From the NCBI GenBank assembly GCA_947579605.1, contig OX388319.1:23573447-23637446 (forward strand): a stretch of DNA of 64,000 bases. Reading direction: 5' to 3'. The notes under the pieces are model-generated. The model had not been told where the DNA came from and ran no database searches. It saw only the letters and a list, made by a program, of their open reading frames with translations. Source of the DNA: Athripsodes cinereus (lineage: Eukaryota > Arthropoda > Insecta > Trichoptera > Leptoceridae). This document shows positions 10,686 through 19,029 of this stretch, piece after piece (positions within the stretch are counted from its first letter, which is position 1; every line of letters starts with the position of its first letter). Position numbers and translations under genes: made by a program.

Positions 10686-10985
10686 TGTAGTGTATGAACT
10701 TTGTACACTGCACCTGTACATTGACCTTTAGACTTGTTTACAAGCTAAGCAAAGATAATGACTGAGTAGCAATACGCTACTGCCTATATAGGTTAGCCAC
10801 CTATTGAGAACGACGCTCATTAATTGATAGAACCTTGACTTGCACTGTTAGGCTGCGTGTTTTGACAAATTGTGTTCGACAAATTATAATAGGAATTATT
10901 TATTGAATATATTGTGTAAATATAAAAATACGTGTCGTTATTCAAAAAGAACCTAATATTGTTATACTTGACCCAGTATACAATA
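10686..10985 (+). repeat. 5' LTR
   Basis: Starts TGTAGTGTATGAAC and ends TACAATA. Identical to the 3' LTR. A TATA-like CTATATAGG at about 10784-10792 could set transcription start inside the LTR. Confidence 0.93.
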
Positions 10986-10987
10986 CG

Positions 10988-11003
10988 TGGCGCAGTTCGG
11001 TAG
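10988..11003 (+). promoter_or_regulatory. Primer binding site
   Basis: TGGCGCAGTTCGGTAG begins two bases after the 5' LTR. The TGGCGCAGT start resembles the tRNA-Ser-type site known from Drosophila 17.6/297 elements; the tRNA identity is from memory and needs a check against the host tRNA set. Confidence 0.7.
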
Positions 11004-11100
11004 TTCAAAATTGTCGTAAACACGCAACAATAGTTTTTTTTTCCGCGCCGAAAGTTATTGTCGGCAGTACGCGGAAATAAAGAGTGAAAGGCAGTCTACA

Positions 11101-11330
11101 GGAGTAGAAAGGAGGCAGGAGTCTCCAAAGCCAGATTAGCCAGCAGTGCAGGTAGCAGCAAAGAGACAGGAGTCTCAGAAGCCAGTTGGGCAAGGTTGCA
11201 GGTAGCAGCAAAGAGACAGGAGTCTCAGAAGCCAGTTGGGCAAGGTTGCAGGTAGCAGCAGGGAGACAGGAAGTCTCAAGAGCCAAATTTGAGGCAAGGT
11301 GCAGGCAGCAGTGAGTAACAGGAGTCACCC
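11101..11330 (+). repeat. 50-bp tandem repeats in the element leader
   Basis: GGTAGCAGCAAAGAGACAGG starts at 11151 and 11201 and, slightly changed, at 11251; a partial related unit precedes and follows. Unit length is 50 bp. The purine-rich untranslated leader lies between the primer site and the Gag ORF. The 107-codon minus ORF here only reads these repeats backwards. Confidence 0.85.
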
Positions 11331-11508
11331 AGTATCCAGGCGGAGCCAGTTGGTGGATCCAGGAAGCCAGGAGAGGAGAGTCTTGCTAGTCAGCCAGGCG
11401 GAGTCCATTGCAGTTGCAAGGAAATCCAGAAGACCGGGGCGATTGGAGGAGTCTCTCATAAGTTAAGTCTTTTTTATTCTTAGTTGTTTTTGCCTGTGAT
11501 TTTCCGAA

Positions 11509-13446
11509 ATGACTTCGAGAAGTTTAGAGCCGTTTTGTCACAAGACAATGAGTTGGCCTTCTTACAGAACAAGGTGGGAGAACGCCTTGCTATTAAATGA
11601 TGAAAGTTGGACTGATGTGAAGAAGCGTGCTTTCTTCATAACATCGTTGTCCCAAGGCAGTTTCAAGCTACTGTCTGATCTGTGTTTTCCAGCTTCTGTG
11701 GAAAAACAGTCTTATAAAGAGTTGATTCAGTTATTTAATGGTTATTTTAAAGAGGAAAAAAGTGTATTTGAATCGCGTGAAATTTTTTTCAAGGCTACTC
11801 AAGGTCATTCGGAAAATGTTAAAGATTTTGCCTTAAGATTAAGAGAATTAAGTATAAATTGTGAGTTTGGTACTAGATTAGAAAGTAATATAAAAGATTT
11901 GTTTATAATCGGAATTAGAAATAAAGAGATTAAACAGCAGTTATTCTTGAAATGTGATAAAGATAGGGTATCTTTGAACGAAGCAGTTGCTTTGGCTTCT
12001 AGTTATGAGCACATACTAGAGAGAAAAATAGAAAAAGAGGAAGAAAATTTTGAAGAAATTAGCCAGATTTCCAGGCGAAACAATAATAGTTTCAGTAGTT
12101 CAAGTAGTACAGATACAGATTATAAGAAAAATAATCGACCGTCAAAATTTTCAAGGTTAAACTCAAATGTAAATACGAGTAGGTATAAGCATAATAAAAA
12201 TGTTTCATGTTTTATTTGTAAGGGAAATCACTATAAAAGTGAATGTAAATTTAATAGAGAATTTTTTTGTAGAAAATGTAGATCTAAAGGGCATTTGAGT
12301 GAAAATTGTTATAAGATACAAGGTATTTATAATTCGCAAGACACCGAAAACGATTTTATAAAATTAAATGTAAGAATTGAGAATAAAAATGTTGAATGTA
12401 TTTTAGATTCGGGAGCGAATATTAGCTGTATATCTATTCAAAAATTGCAAGAAATATTCAACGAAAATAATATAATAGAGAAGTGTGATGAAATTAATTT
12501 ATCTACGTATAGCGGGCACAGTTTGAATGTGTTAGGTATTAAACATTGTAAAATGAATCATAATGGAATGGAAAAAAATATTAAATTTGTTGTAACAGAG
12601 AGCGGGAATAAAATAATATTGGGTACAGATTTTATGCGTAGGTATAATATAGGGTACAAAGTACATAGCACGGAAGGCAGTGAATTGAACAATATTGTTG
12701 CATGTAAGGCCATTGAAAATATTTCGAATTTCAGTGCGAACGCATCGCTTGCGTGTAATGTGAAACAACAAAAATTAGATTTTGTAAATAAAAATAATAG
12801 TTTTAATTCGAAATTAATTTTAGAGAGAAGTAAAAGTGATTATACATTGGAAAAAGTTGTTAAATATGTGGAAAAAAATAATTGGCCGTGCAAAAGACAG
12901 TTAAATGAATCTATTGCGAAGTTGTTTAATGTGAAGGAACATTTGACTGTGTACAAGGATTATTTATTCTACAGAGATAGAATTGTTATTCCGGAATCAG
13001 TTAAAGGTATTGTGATAAATTATTTGTGTAAAAATTATTCAGTTATTGGGAAAATGAAATCATTTGTTAGAAGTTATTTTTATTGGGTTAATTTTAATAT
13101 AGACATTGAGAATATAGTTAAGAATTTAGTGAAAAAGCGGAATAACAATGGATGTAAATGTTTAAATAGGTATAGATATGAGGAAAGGTATGTAAATAGG
13201 GAAACTTGTAAAGATAGTTCCAGGGGCTCGAAGTTTGTCTCGGGGAGGAAAAAGGAATTTAATTTGGGTACATCAGTACTTGTCAAAGATCTCAGGAGTG
13301 AAAAGATGGTTTTAGGTAAAATTGAAAAGATATTAGGAAATAGAACTTTTCTTATTAGAATCAGAGGTACTGATCAGCTCTGGAAAAGACATATGGATCG
13401 GATAGTTGTGGGATCTGTGTATTGGGATGACAGTCCCTCTGATTAA
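11509..13446 (+). CDS. Gag-protease fused to integrase remnants (645 aa), LTR retrotransposon
   Basis: Residues 1-190 resemble a Ty3/gypsy Gag. Two zinc knuckles follow: C234-X2-C237-X3-H241-X4-C246 and C254-X2-C257-X4-H262-X4-C267. A retropepsin-like protease has ILDSGANIS (298-306, catalytic D300) and the later IILGTDF (369-375). The reverse transcriptase and RNase H that should follow are absent. From about 435 the sequence resembles the integrase N-terminal region (RIVIPESVKG at 491-500, FVRSYFYWV at 519-527), but the HHCC zinc ligands are mostly lost. The DDE core is missing. Residues 586-632 match the integrase C-terminal GPY/F-type domain (LGTSVLVKDL, LWKRHMDRIV). The start at 11509 is the first ATG of the frame after the leader repeats; the frame is open to TAA at 13444. 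A single in-frame deletion of ~2.5-3 kb would explain this; the function as Gag/protease is plausible, integration activity is not. Confidence 0.9.
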   Translation: MTSRSLEPFCHKTMSWPSYRTRWENALLLNDESWTDVKKRAFFITSLSQGSFKLLSDLCFPASVEKQSYKELIQLFNGYFKEEKSVFESREIFFKATQGHSENVKDFALRLRELSINCEFGTRLESNIKDLFIIGIRNKEIKQQLFLKCDKDRVSLNEAVALASSYEHILERKIEKEEENFEEISQISRRNNNSFSSSSSTDTDYKKNNRPSKFSRLNSNVNTSRYKHNKNVSCFICKGNHYKSECKFNREFFCRKCRSKGHLSENCYKIQGIYNSQDTENDFIKLNVRIENKNVECILDSGANISCISIQKLQEIFNENNIIEKCDEINLSTYSGHSLNVLGIKHCKMNHNGMEKNIKFVVTESGNKIILGTDFMRRYNIGYKVHSTEGSELNNIVACKAIENISNFSANASLACNVKQQKLDFVNKNNSFNSKLILERSKSDYTLEKVVKYVEKNNWPCKRQLNESIAKLFNVKEHLTVYKDYLFYRDRIVIPESVKGIVINYLCKNYSVIGKMKSFVRSYFYWVNFNIDIENIVKNLVKKRNNNGCKCLNRYRYEERYVNRETCKDSSRGSKFVSGRKKEFNLGTSVLVKDLRSEKMVLGKIEKILGNRTFLIRIRGTDQLWKRHMDRIVVGSVYWDDSPSD

Positions 13447-13735
13447 TAGTAGGAGTTTAGGTCCCCTCCCCCTGTTTGAAGGCAAAGCTCTCACCGGTTC
13501 TGAATTTTTCAGGTCAGATTGGAGGCCATTGGCGGGGACAGCTGAGACCCAGGACTTGGGCTGGTGGAAGACTTCATCTGGTGGCCCTGGACAGAAGGAA
13601 GAACTTGTCTGCGTGATGTATTTATAATGTTTGTCTTGTTTATATAGAATCATGAAATAAGTAGAGAACACAGTCACTCGCATAGAATTGTATAAAGATT
13701 GGAATATGTAGAATAGTAAGGTTTTTCAAGATTGT

Positions 13736-13745
13736 GAGGGGAGAG
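13736..13745 (+). promoter_or_regulatory. Polypurine tract
   Basis: GAGGGGAGAG immediately before the 3' LTR, the expected plus-strand primer of LTR retrotransposons. Confidence 0.85.
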
Positions 13746-14045
13746 TGTAGTGTATGAACTTTGTACACTGCACCTGTACATTGACCTTTAGACTTGTTTA
13801 CAAGCTAAGCAAAGATAATGACTGAGTAGCAATACGCTACTGCCTATATAGGTTAGCCACCTATTGAGAACGACGCTCATTAATTGATAGAACCTTGACT
13901 TGCACTGTTAGGCTGCGTGTTTTGACAAATTGTGTTCGACAAATTATAATAGGAATTATTTATTGAATATATTGTGTAAATATAAAAATACGTGTCGTTA
14001 TTCAAAAAGAACCTAATATTGTTATACTTGACCCAGTATACAATA
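13746..14045 (+). repeat. 3' LTR
   Basis: Identical to the 5' LTR at an offset of 3060 bp and followed by GTTAT, the target duplication. Confidence 0.93.
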
Positions 14046-14168
14046 GTTATTGAAAAAAAAAATAACGTACCTATTTTCAATTCCACAAATAAAAATATTT
14101 CGAATTGTTTAATTATCGAACGGAACAAATACAACATAATGCCTCTTACAATGCAGTCTCTTACATCG

Positions 14169-14398
14169 TCGGCCGGTGTGGCGTGGAGGTAACGCTCTTG
14201 CCTTTGAGTCACGAGGTCCCGGGTTCGATTCCCGGCCAGGGCAAAGTGAAGAATGACCTTTTTCAAATTGTCCTGGGTCTGGATGTTACATGTATATGTG
14301 TGTAGTGCATTGTATATGTGTGTATCGTCGCGTTAGTACCCATAATACAAGATTCATCTTAGTTTGGGACTAGCTCGATCTGTGTGAGTTGTCTATGT
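14169..14398 (+). mobile_element. tRNA-derived SINE S1, best copy
   Basis: A tRNA-like head carries the A-box-like GTGTGGCGTGGAGGTAACG and the B-box GGTTCGATTCCCGG (ending ~14236), then a body AAAGTGAAGAATGACCTTTT and a tail GGGACTAGCTCGATCTGTGT. Related copies lie at 25575-25665 (minus) and 53043-53105 (plus), and a tail fragment at 61585-61622. Transcription by RNA polymerase III and mobilisation by a LINE are assumed from the class. Confidence 0.75.
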
Positions 14399-14774
14399 AT
14401 GTTAAAAAAAAATGCGAATGGTTTATTTCACTTTTTGTTGTGTTTTTAAAGCATATTGTAATATATACCTAAAATTACAAAATGCCGATTTCTCTTTTAA
14501 AGACTTGTTTAGTTGTGGAATTGGACCGTCAATAAAATAACATTTATTTATTTGAGTACTATGGAGTTTAAAAAAAAAATCATCAAAATTCAATACAGGT
14601 CATTCTGTTTGGATTATGAAGGCTTTTGAACTTTCGCAAAGTTTATTGCTGAAAGGTAGGTATTAAATCTAGTAATGAATATAATAATAATAATATTACA
14701 TATATGTAGACAATAATATGTTGTAGTATATGACAAAAAACATGGCAAAAAGTAAATAAAAGGGGTAAATTAAA

Positions 14775-14955
14775 CATTAGGTAGCGGATGTAGGACTTAG
14801 GGAGGGGATAGGGGGGCCTGGGTGATGCCTCTGCCACTGTGGGGGCTGTAACGTAGAGGGGAGGGGGCTTTGTAGTACATAGTAAATACGAGAACGCCAG
14901 GGGACGGGTGAGGGTTAGAGAGGGGCTGCGGTTGTGAAACAAGTAGAGGAGTGGG
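14775..14955 (+). other. G-rich island
   Basis: Repeated runs such as GGGAGGGGATAGGGGGG and AGGGGAGGGGGC stand out against AT-rich DNA. G-quadruplex formation is possible. No coding frame or repeat match was recognised; it resembles in composition the islands at 22430, 33200, 46720, 48895, 60795 and 62290. Confidence 0.5.
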
Positions 14956-15123
14956 GGTACAGTGAGTATAATTATGAAATTATTTAAATTTTTTGTGTGT
15001 TTATGGTATTTTTAAAAAAGAAATTCTGTGAAATTTGTATCAATGCATTACTTTAATACATTCTAACAAAATAGTTACATATTAAAAAATGTTGTCAAAC
15101 TTTTTTGTTGCTGATGATTACAG

Positions 15124-15336
15124 CAGGGCTACTCTTGACACAATCTAAATACGATCTTAATCTAGTCATGATCTTGATCATACGACGCACGAAGTGACTA
15201 TTGGCAAAAAATACACGCATACCGATCGCGCGGTAGCGGTAGCGCGGTGTTTTTGACCATAGTCCCTTCGTGCGTCGTATGATCAAGATCAAGACCAGAT
15301 TAAGATCGTGTTAAGATTATGTCAAGAGTAACCCTG
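15124..15336. mobile_element. TIR element (MITE), 213 bp, ~78-bp arms
   Basis: Left arm starts CAGGGCTACTCTTGACA, right arm ends TGTCAAGAGTAACCCTG in complement sense. Arms match over ~78 bp, including GATCATACGACGCACGAAG. Bases CAG occur directly outside both ends (15121-15123, 15337-15339), a possible 3-bp target duplication. Superfamily is uncertain; the CAGGG terminus recalls hAT, but an 8-bp duplication is not seen. Confidence 0.75.
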
Positions 15337-15349
15337 CAGATGACTTTAT

Positions 15350-15392
15350 GTTGGCGCTGTTTAACAGTTATTAGACCATCTCAAGGGCGCTG
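15350..15392 (+). repeat. Short repeat shared with 29010-29050
   Basis: TGGCGCTGTTTAACAGT, then TAGACCATCTCAAGGGCGCT. The same words in the same order occur at 29010-29050. Nature unknown. Confidence 0.6.
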
Positions 15393-15417
15393 GTGAACAG
15401 TACTTTTTTCTCCTTAA

Positions 15418-15912
15418 CGGGGTGTTCACATTTGGCGAATATCGCCAGGCGAATTTCAAAATATATCGCCAGGCGAAAAAACAAAATTCCCGGATATCCA
15501 TTGATCGTCACACCTGTTCACACAGTCCACCGATATAGAAACGATCTGTCAGATGCGCTTGGACACTGTTTTCAAAATGGCGGACGTCGAGATGGAGATC
15601 GCGAAGTATTTATTTTTAGTCGAAAATGTTATAGTAGAGGTTATAAGGCGCCTTTTAATTAAGGAAACAAACGCCACAAACCAACAACAAAGATAACAGC
15701 TGTCATGAAGCGGGAAACATTATAAAATTTATAGGTTATAAAGTTTTTACCATAGATACGAACGCCGCGCACATCTGCGCATGCGCAAATCGTTCTTTAT
15801 CGTTTCTAATGGTTTTTATCGTTTCAGACTAGCTGTCATTTTGTTCACACGGTTCAAATGGCTGGCGATATTTTGGTGCTCTGGCGATATTCGCCAAAGT
15901 GAGAACACCACA
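15418..15912 (+). mobile_element. Harbinger-like non-autonomous element, copy 1 (495 bp)
   Basis: Ends are inverted: GGGGTGTTCACATTTGGCGA on the left, with the complement of GGTGTTCTCACTTTGGCGAA on the right. TAA flanks both sides (15415-15417, 15913-15915), fitting the TTA/TAA duplication typical of PIF/Harbinger. A second copy in reverse orientation is at 57909-58452. The motif GCGAATATCGCCAGG at each end is itself palindromic (CGCCAGGCGA). Confidence 0.8.
15577..15696 (+). pseudogene. 39-codon ORF inside the Harbinger-like element
   Basis: Starts MADVEMEIAKYLFLVENVIV and ends at TAA. The same stretch (VENVIVEVIRRLLIK) is readable in copy 2, where a shift alters the first ten residues. It may be the N-terminus of the parent transposase or of its Myb-like partner, kept after internal deletion. 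Family assignment is inferred from position only. Confidence 0.35.
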
Positions 15913-15915
15913 TAA

Positions 15916-16312
15916 GTTAATCCCATTGGCGCTGGGAAATAATTCGATAAACACGACATTAAATAAGTCAAAAAGTCATATTTATATCGCAGTTTGTGTG
16001 TTTTTATCGGCAGTATTGTTTATGGTTTTTACATGAGTATTATTTCACAATTTTATATTTATCTTTCTTCCGGTTATTTTTCATTAATTTAATTAATGTT
16101 TCAAGGTTGACTTTAATTGAGGAAGCTTTTAACTTGCCAATGTGATCAAAGTAGGTAGCTTTCTAAATTTGTATGTCAGATGGAAAGTATACAATGTTAC
16201 GAGACATCATTTTTCTGTATTGTGTTTTAACGTTTTTTGAACATTACTATGTTTGCAAATTTAACACATGGAACTACCATATAAGGCTTTGAAAAGACAA
16301 TGTCACCTTATT
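15916..16312. other. AT-rich, nothing recognised
   Basis: No ORF or repeat match seen. Confidence 0.4.
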
Positions 16313-16380
16313 CGATAGTGCTCCGGACGGGATCTGAGCCCGAATCCCTTATCTTGTCGCGAGGAGTACTTTGTCCAATG
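16313..16380 (-). mobile_element. tRNA-like SINE fragment
   Basis: On the minus strand a B-box-like GGGCTCAGATCCCG follows CTCCTCGCGACAAGATAAGG at tRNA spacing. A related minus-strand unit is at 54390-54460. Confidence 0.4.
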
Positions 16381-16795
16381 GGGAACTTTCACAAAAAAAA
16401 ATAATTTCAACCTAAAAAATAGTACAGAAAATTAGAAAAATTATGGTGCTTTTTATATTTTTAAATGTTCATTTTTAAGGTTTTTATCACCATTTAAAAA
16501 AGCAATTTTCGCACTTCGCCGCAAAAAGGCTCACTCGTGACGGAGCAGTGTTTGACAATATCAGGAGCTACAAACAGTACTAAGAGTGAAATGTGTGGCA
16601 ATACAAAATAGCGCCTAGCGACGTCACACCGGACTAATTTAATAACAGAAACTATGGATTTTTAAAATTAAAATAATGAATGTATTGTTTTATTTAATCG
16701 TTTCTTATTAGGATATTCGTGATCAGCGTATATTTATTAATATGAATTGATAACATATATTCATATTCCTCACACATGCATGTTCCCCATTAAGC
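16381..16795. other. Unassigned
   Basis: A GC-richer part (16505-16640: CGCACTTCGCCGCAAAAAGG, GCGCCTAGCGACGTCACACC) has no match elsewhere in the window. Confidence 0.35.
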
Positions 16796-16824
16796 TATCG
16801 GGCAACTTGCCGAAAGCTCCGATA
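16796..16824 (+). other. Hairpin resembling a core-deleted hammerhead
   Basis: TATCG, GGCAA-C-TTGCC, GAAA, GCTC, CGATA. TATCG/CGATA would be helix I and GGCAA/TTGCC helix II, but the CUGANGA strand is missing. It may be a decayed member of the family or a chance hairpin. Confidence 0.25.
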
Positions 16825-16904
16825 TCCTCTCTTATAAACCCCGATGATGTAAACGCGTAGGTATTGTTCTGAGATACCTAGTATTACTACGTTTGTTTCT
16901 CACG

Positions 16905-16965
16905 AAAGAAGTATGTAAAGATAGATCTATATGGCGTTCCATTCTGTCTGCCTATTTTAGGTGAG
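16905..16965 (+). pseudogene. LINE-a 3'-end fragment
   Basis: GAAGTATGTAAAGATAGATC, then TATGGCGTTCCATTCTGTCTG and CCTATTTTA match the last codons of LINE-a relics (compare 38735-38785). Confidence 0.6.
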
Positions 16966-17040
16966 ATACTGATTTTGCCCAAATTTGATGAAGTATTGTG
17001 TTGCTCTGACATATTATTATAGACGTAATTTAGAACTTCC

Positions 17041-17062
17041 CATATATATATATATATATATA
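17041..17062. repeat. AT dinucleotide microsatellite
   Basis: Eleven AT units. Confidence 0.85.
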
Positions 17063-17298
17063 TGATTGTATATTCTTTAATATATATTTATGAAGTGTAA
17101 TTATTTCGTTCTTGTAACGATATAAAAAAAATATATATTCGTAAGATATCCTAGATAATGAAAATTCTTCTCCATTTTTACGATCTGGGCATATCTCAAA
17201 TGCCGCGTACAGACAGCTGGATGCGAACGTCAATCATCAAGCATCAATCAAAAATCTTAAATCTTTCGGTGACAATTCGGAGCATTCTCCGAAGAAAT

Positions 17299-17358
17299 AT
17301 TCGAATGAATGCCTTCGTTAGGTCTCATGGAATGGTAACGAAAGCATTCATTCGAAAT
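17299..17358. repeat. Short inverted repeat (22-bp arms)
   Basis: ATTCGAATGAATGCCTTCGT facing ACGAAAGCATTCATTCGAAAT with a 15-bp loop. One internal mismatch. Possibly the core of a decayed foldback element. Confidence 0.7.
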
Positions 17359-17499
17359 TCTGCGTAAGTTTGTAGTCATCGCTTAAAACGCCTCGATAAA
17401 TACATATTCACGTATAATTCAGCGATGAGCTTTGCTTATTATTACGAACATTTGATCTTAATTGCAAAAAAAATGTTTTAACTATGTTATGTAAAAATA

Positions 17500-17763
17500 A
17501 GCTGGACATATGGAAAGAATGAGCTAGGACAGAATGGCCAAGAAAATATATTTGGCTGAAAAAAGTGGTGCTCGGAGACGCGGCCGTCCGAGGATCAAAT
17601 GGAAAGAGCATATTATCCAGATCCTACAGGACGGTTACGTGTTGTGTACATTGAACAGGAGAGCATGCATGAGAAATTGTATGACTGTGATGGAAGCTAA
17701 AGGTGTATGCAAAGAAAGAAGGAAGTGGCGCTCGATCCTTTTTGCCTTTCCCACGAAATAAGC
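17500..17763 (+). pseudogene. LINE-b reverse-transcriptase C-terminal relic
   Basis: After a frameshifted start (GGAAAGAATGAGCTAGGACA), an open frame reads MAKKIYLAEKSGARRRGRPR, then TLNRRACMRNCM and ERRKWRSILFAFP before TAA. This matches the C-terminal tail of non-LTR retrotransposon polymerases (GRPR box, then WRSIL-AYP end). A (GTAT)n tail follows the stop. The complete copy of this tail lies at 41204-41521. Dead 5'-truncated insertion. Confidence 0.85.
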
Positions 17764-17814
17764 GGCGTGATGGTTTGTATGTATGTATGTACTTAAATAA
17801 GATTGAAAGTACTG

Positions 17815-18035
17815 TGCAAAACGCACAGCAGGTGGAGATGCGTCAAAAATATCCTCCATAGTGCAAGTGACAGGGCACAATGGACACTCCAACAAGTGTG
17901 GCATGGTCTGTGCTGCACTACAGTCACATGCTCCGAATTCGTCCTGTAGGAAGCCTCATCGTTCTCTATTGTCGCGGCAGTTTCCTATACCAGATCTCAG
18001 TCGATTTAGGGTTTTCAATGTCCTATAATAAATAG
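17815..18035 (-). pseudogene. LINE-h C-terminal relic (cysteine-rich tail)
   Basis: Minus-strand frame reads TLKTLNRLRSGIGNCRDN, a stop, then GFLQDEFGACDCSAAQTMPH, LLECPLCPV and MEDIFDASPPAVRFAQYFQ. The CDCSAAQTMPHLL-CPLC pattern is typical of C-terminal tails of LINE ORF2 proteins. It converges on the plus-strand LINE-b relic ending at 17763. Confidence 0.75.
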
Positions 18036-18379
18036 CTTGAAATACGAAAGTGCCAAATTTGATCGTCCTATAAGTAAGTCATAAGTAGTGAATTAATTTT
18101 AATTATTCACATCCAATTTGGTTAACTGTACCTAACAAACAGAAATAATAAGCAAAAAGAGAAAATATACAAAAGTTCGCAATTATGTATGACAATACAT
18201 ACACACAATATTTCATCTGCGTCACCTATACATAAACATACATCCACCCAAACCTATTTACATATAGATCTACATACAAACAATACGTAGCTATACCCAC
18301 ACACATATTAAACTTCTGCTACGATTCGTAGTGCTACGCTGGCGTAGCGTAGGTAAATTAATATAATATATCAAAAATT
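18036..18379. other. Unassigned; short GCTACG-rich palindromes
   Basis: GCTACGATTCGTAGTGCTACG and GGCGTAGCGTAGG (18315-18352) can fold on themselves; similar CGTAG-rich tracts occur at 19735-19860 and 32210-32290. Otherwise nothing recognised. Confidence 0.35.
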
Positions 18380-18440
18380 ATGTTACGTGGAGCATCCGCA
18401 AAGAATTGATTTCCCACTATTTTTTTCAAATGTCCTGAAT
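18380..18440 (+). repeat. Family A head fragment
   Basis: GTGGAGCATCCGCAAAGAATTG then TTTCCCACT and AATGTCCTGAATG, joined directly to the S2 SINE that follows. Confidence 0.55.
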
Positions 18441-18461
18441 GAAGATATTTTCGAAAAAAAA

Positions 18462-18600
18462 ATGTGTCTGAGTTTGTTTTATAAACCCAAGTAAACTTAA
18501 TACACCTTCTTCAGTAAGTTAGAAGCTTATTTTGTGAAAATGAGTTTTGCCGGCACCTTGAATCGAACCGCACACCTTTTGTACATGAGGTACTCAATTT
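18462..18600 (-). mobile_element. tRNA-derived SINE S2, copy 1
   Basis: Same order as the better copy at 24160-24325: ATAAACCCAAGT..., CAGTAAGTTAGAAGCTT, then GCCGGCACCTTGAATCGAAC, the antisense B-box. Here the tRNA half is cut short. Confidence 0.6.
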
Positions 18601-18654
18601 ATGTCTTATATTCAGCAACGACGTTTGACATTCATTCTGAATATCTCGATTGTT

Positions 18655-18728
18655 TGTTAGTACTGAGAGGTTTCTTACATACAGCTGGTTTCCTGGCTAC
18701 CCCATCTGTGGGATATAATGGTATAGTA
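18655..18728 (+). repeat. Family A 3' fragment
   Basis: GTTTCTTACATACAGCTGG, CTGGCTACCCCATCTGTGG, GATATAATGGTATAG. Confidence 0.7.
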
Positions 18729-18739
18729 TTTCAAAATTT

Positions 18740-19025
18740 ATTTATTTACTTATAATAATACATACGGCTTACGCCTTTAATACATAGTTATAAACAATAA
18801 TTGTACAACACCACCATCGTATCAAATTAAAACTCAAAACAAAAATAAAATGTACTGCATCACTTCAAATTATAAAAATTAAAATTAAACACATTGTGTC
18901 ACATAAACCACAGAATAAAATTACAACATATCAACAGCATCATGTCAAATCATAAAAAAAACTGTATCATATCTAACCATAAAATAAAGTTACAATACAC
19001 TGCATCACATCGAAATATAAATTGT
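18740..19025. repeat. Imperfect ~60-bp repeats
   Basis: Recurring words CTGCATCACTTCAAATTATA, GCATCATGTCAAATCATAA, CTGTATCATATCTAACCATA and CTGCATCACATCGAAAT between AAAATAAA-type spacers suggest an old tandem array. The preceding TTTATTTATTTACTTAT looks like an antisense retroposon tail. Confidence 0.45.
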
Positions 19026-19029
19026 TATG

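Larger units (their letters stand above)
10686..14045 (+). mobile_element. Young non-autonomous Ty3/gypsy-type LTR retrotransposon, 3360 bp
   Basis: Two 300-bp LTRs (10686-10985, 13746-14045), a primer binding site, a polypurine tract and a 5-bp duplication GTTAT (10681-10685 and 14046-14050) define the element. The LTRs show no difference over all 300 positions, so insertion is very recent. The single ORF has Gag and protease but no reverse transcriptase, RNase H or integrase core. With those parts absent the element must rely on enzymes from a related full-length element. It sits inside AT-rich repeat DNA. Confidence 0.93.
10532..14530. mobile_element. Possible older TIR element split by the LTR insertion
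   Basis: GACGGTCCAGTTCCACACAT at 10532 faces ATGTGG-type complement TTGTGGAATTGGACCGTC ending at 14530; similarity extends about 33 bp inward at roughly 75%. A related plus-strand end lies near 61460-61495 (GAACTGGACGGTTGATA). Removing the LTR element would leave ~640 bp. A tRNA-SINE also lies inside. This is an inference from the ends only. Confidence 0.35.

Noticed and set aside
11005..11328. Leu/Cys-rich minus ORF of 107 codons
   Set aside because: It reads the 50-bp leader repeats of the LTR element backwards.
13333..13683. Minus-strand 116-codon ORF
   Set aside because: It overlaps the end of the LTR element's own ORF and its 3' untranslated part; no domain is seen.
14169..14243. True tRNA gene
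   Set aside because: A- and B-boxes are good but no clean acceptor stem forms, and the unit continues into a repeated non-tRNA body, as in SINEs. The same holds for 3434, 4055 and 24245.
18315..18352. CGTAG-rich hairpins as a regulatory RNA
   Set aside because: Short, low-complexity palindromes recur at 19735 and 32210 without a common order or flanks, so no defined element can be supported.
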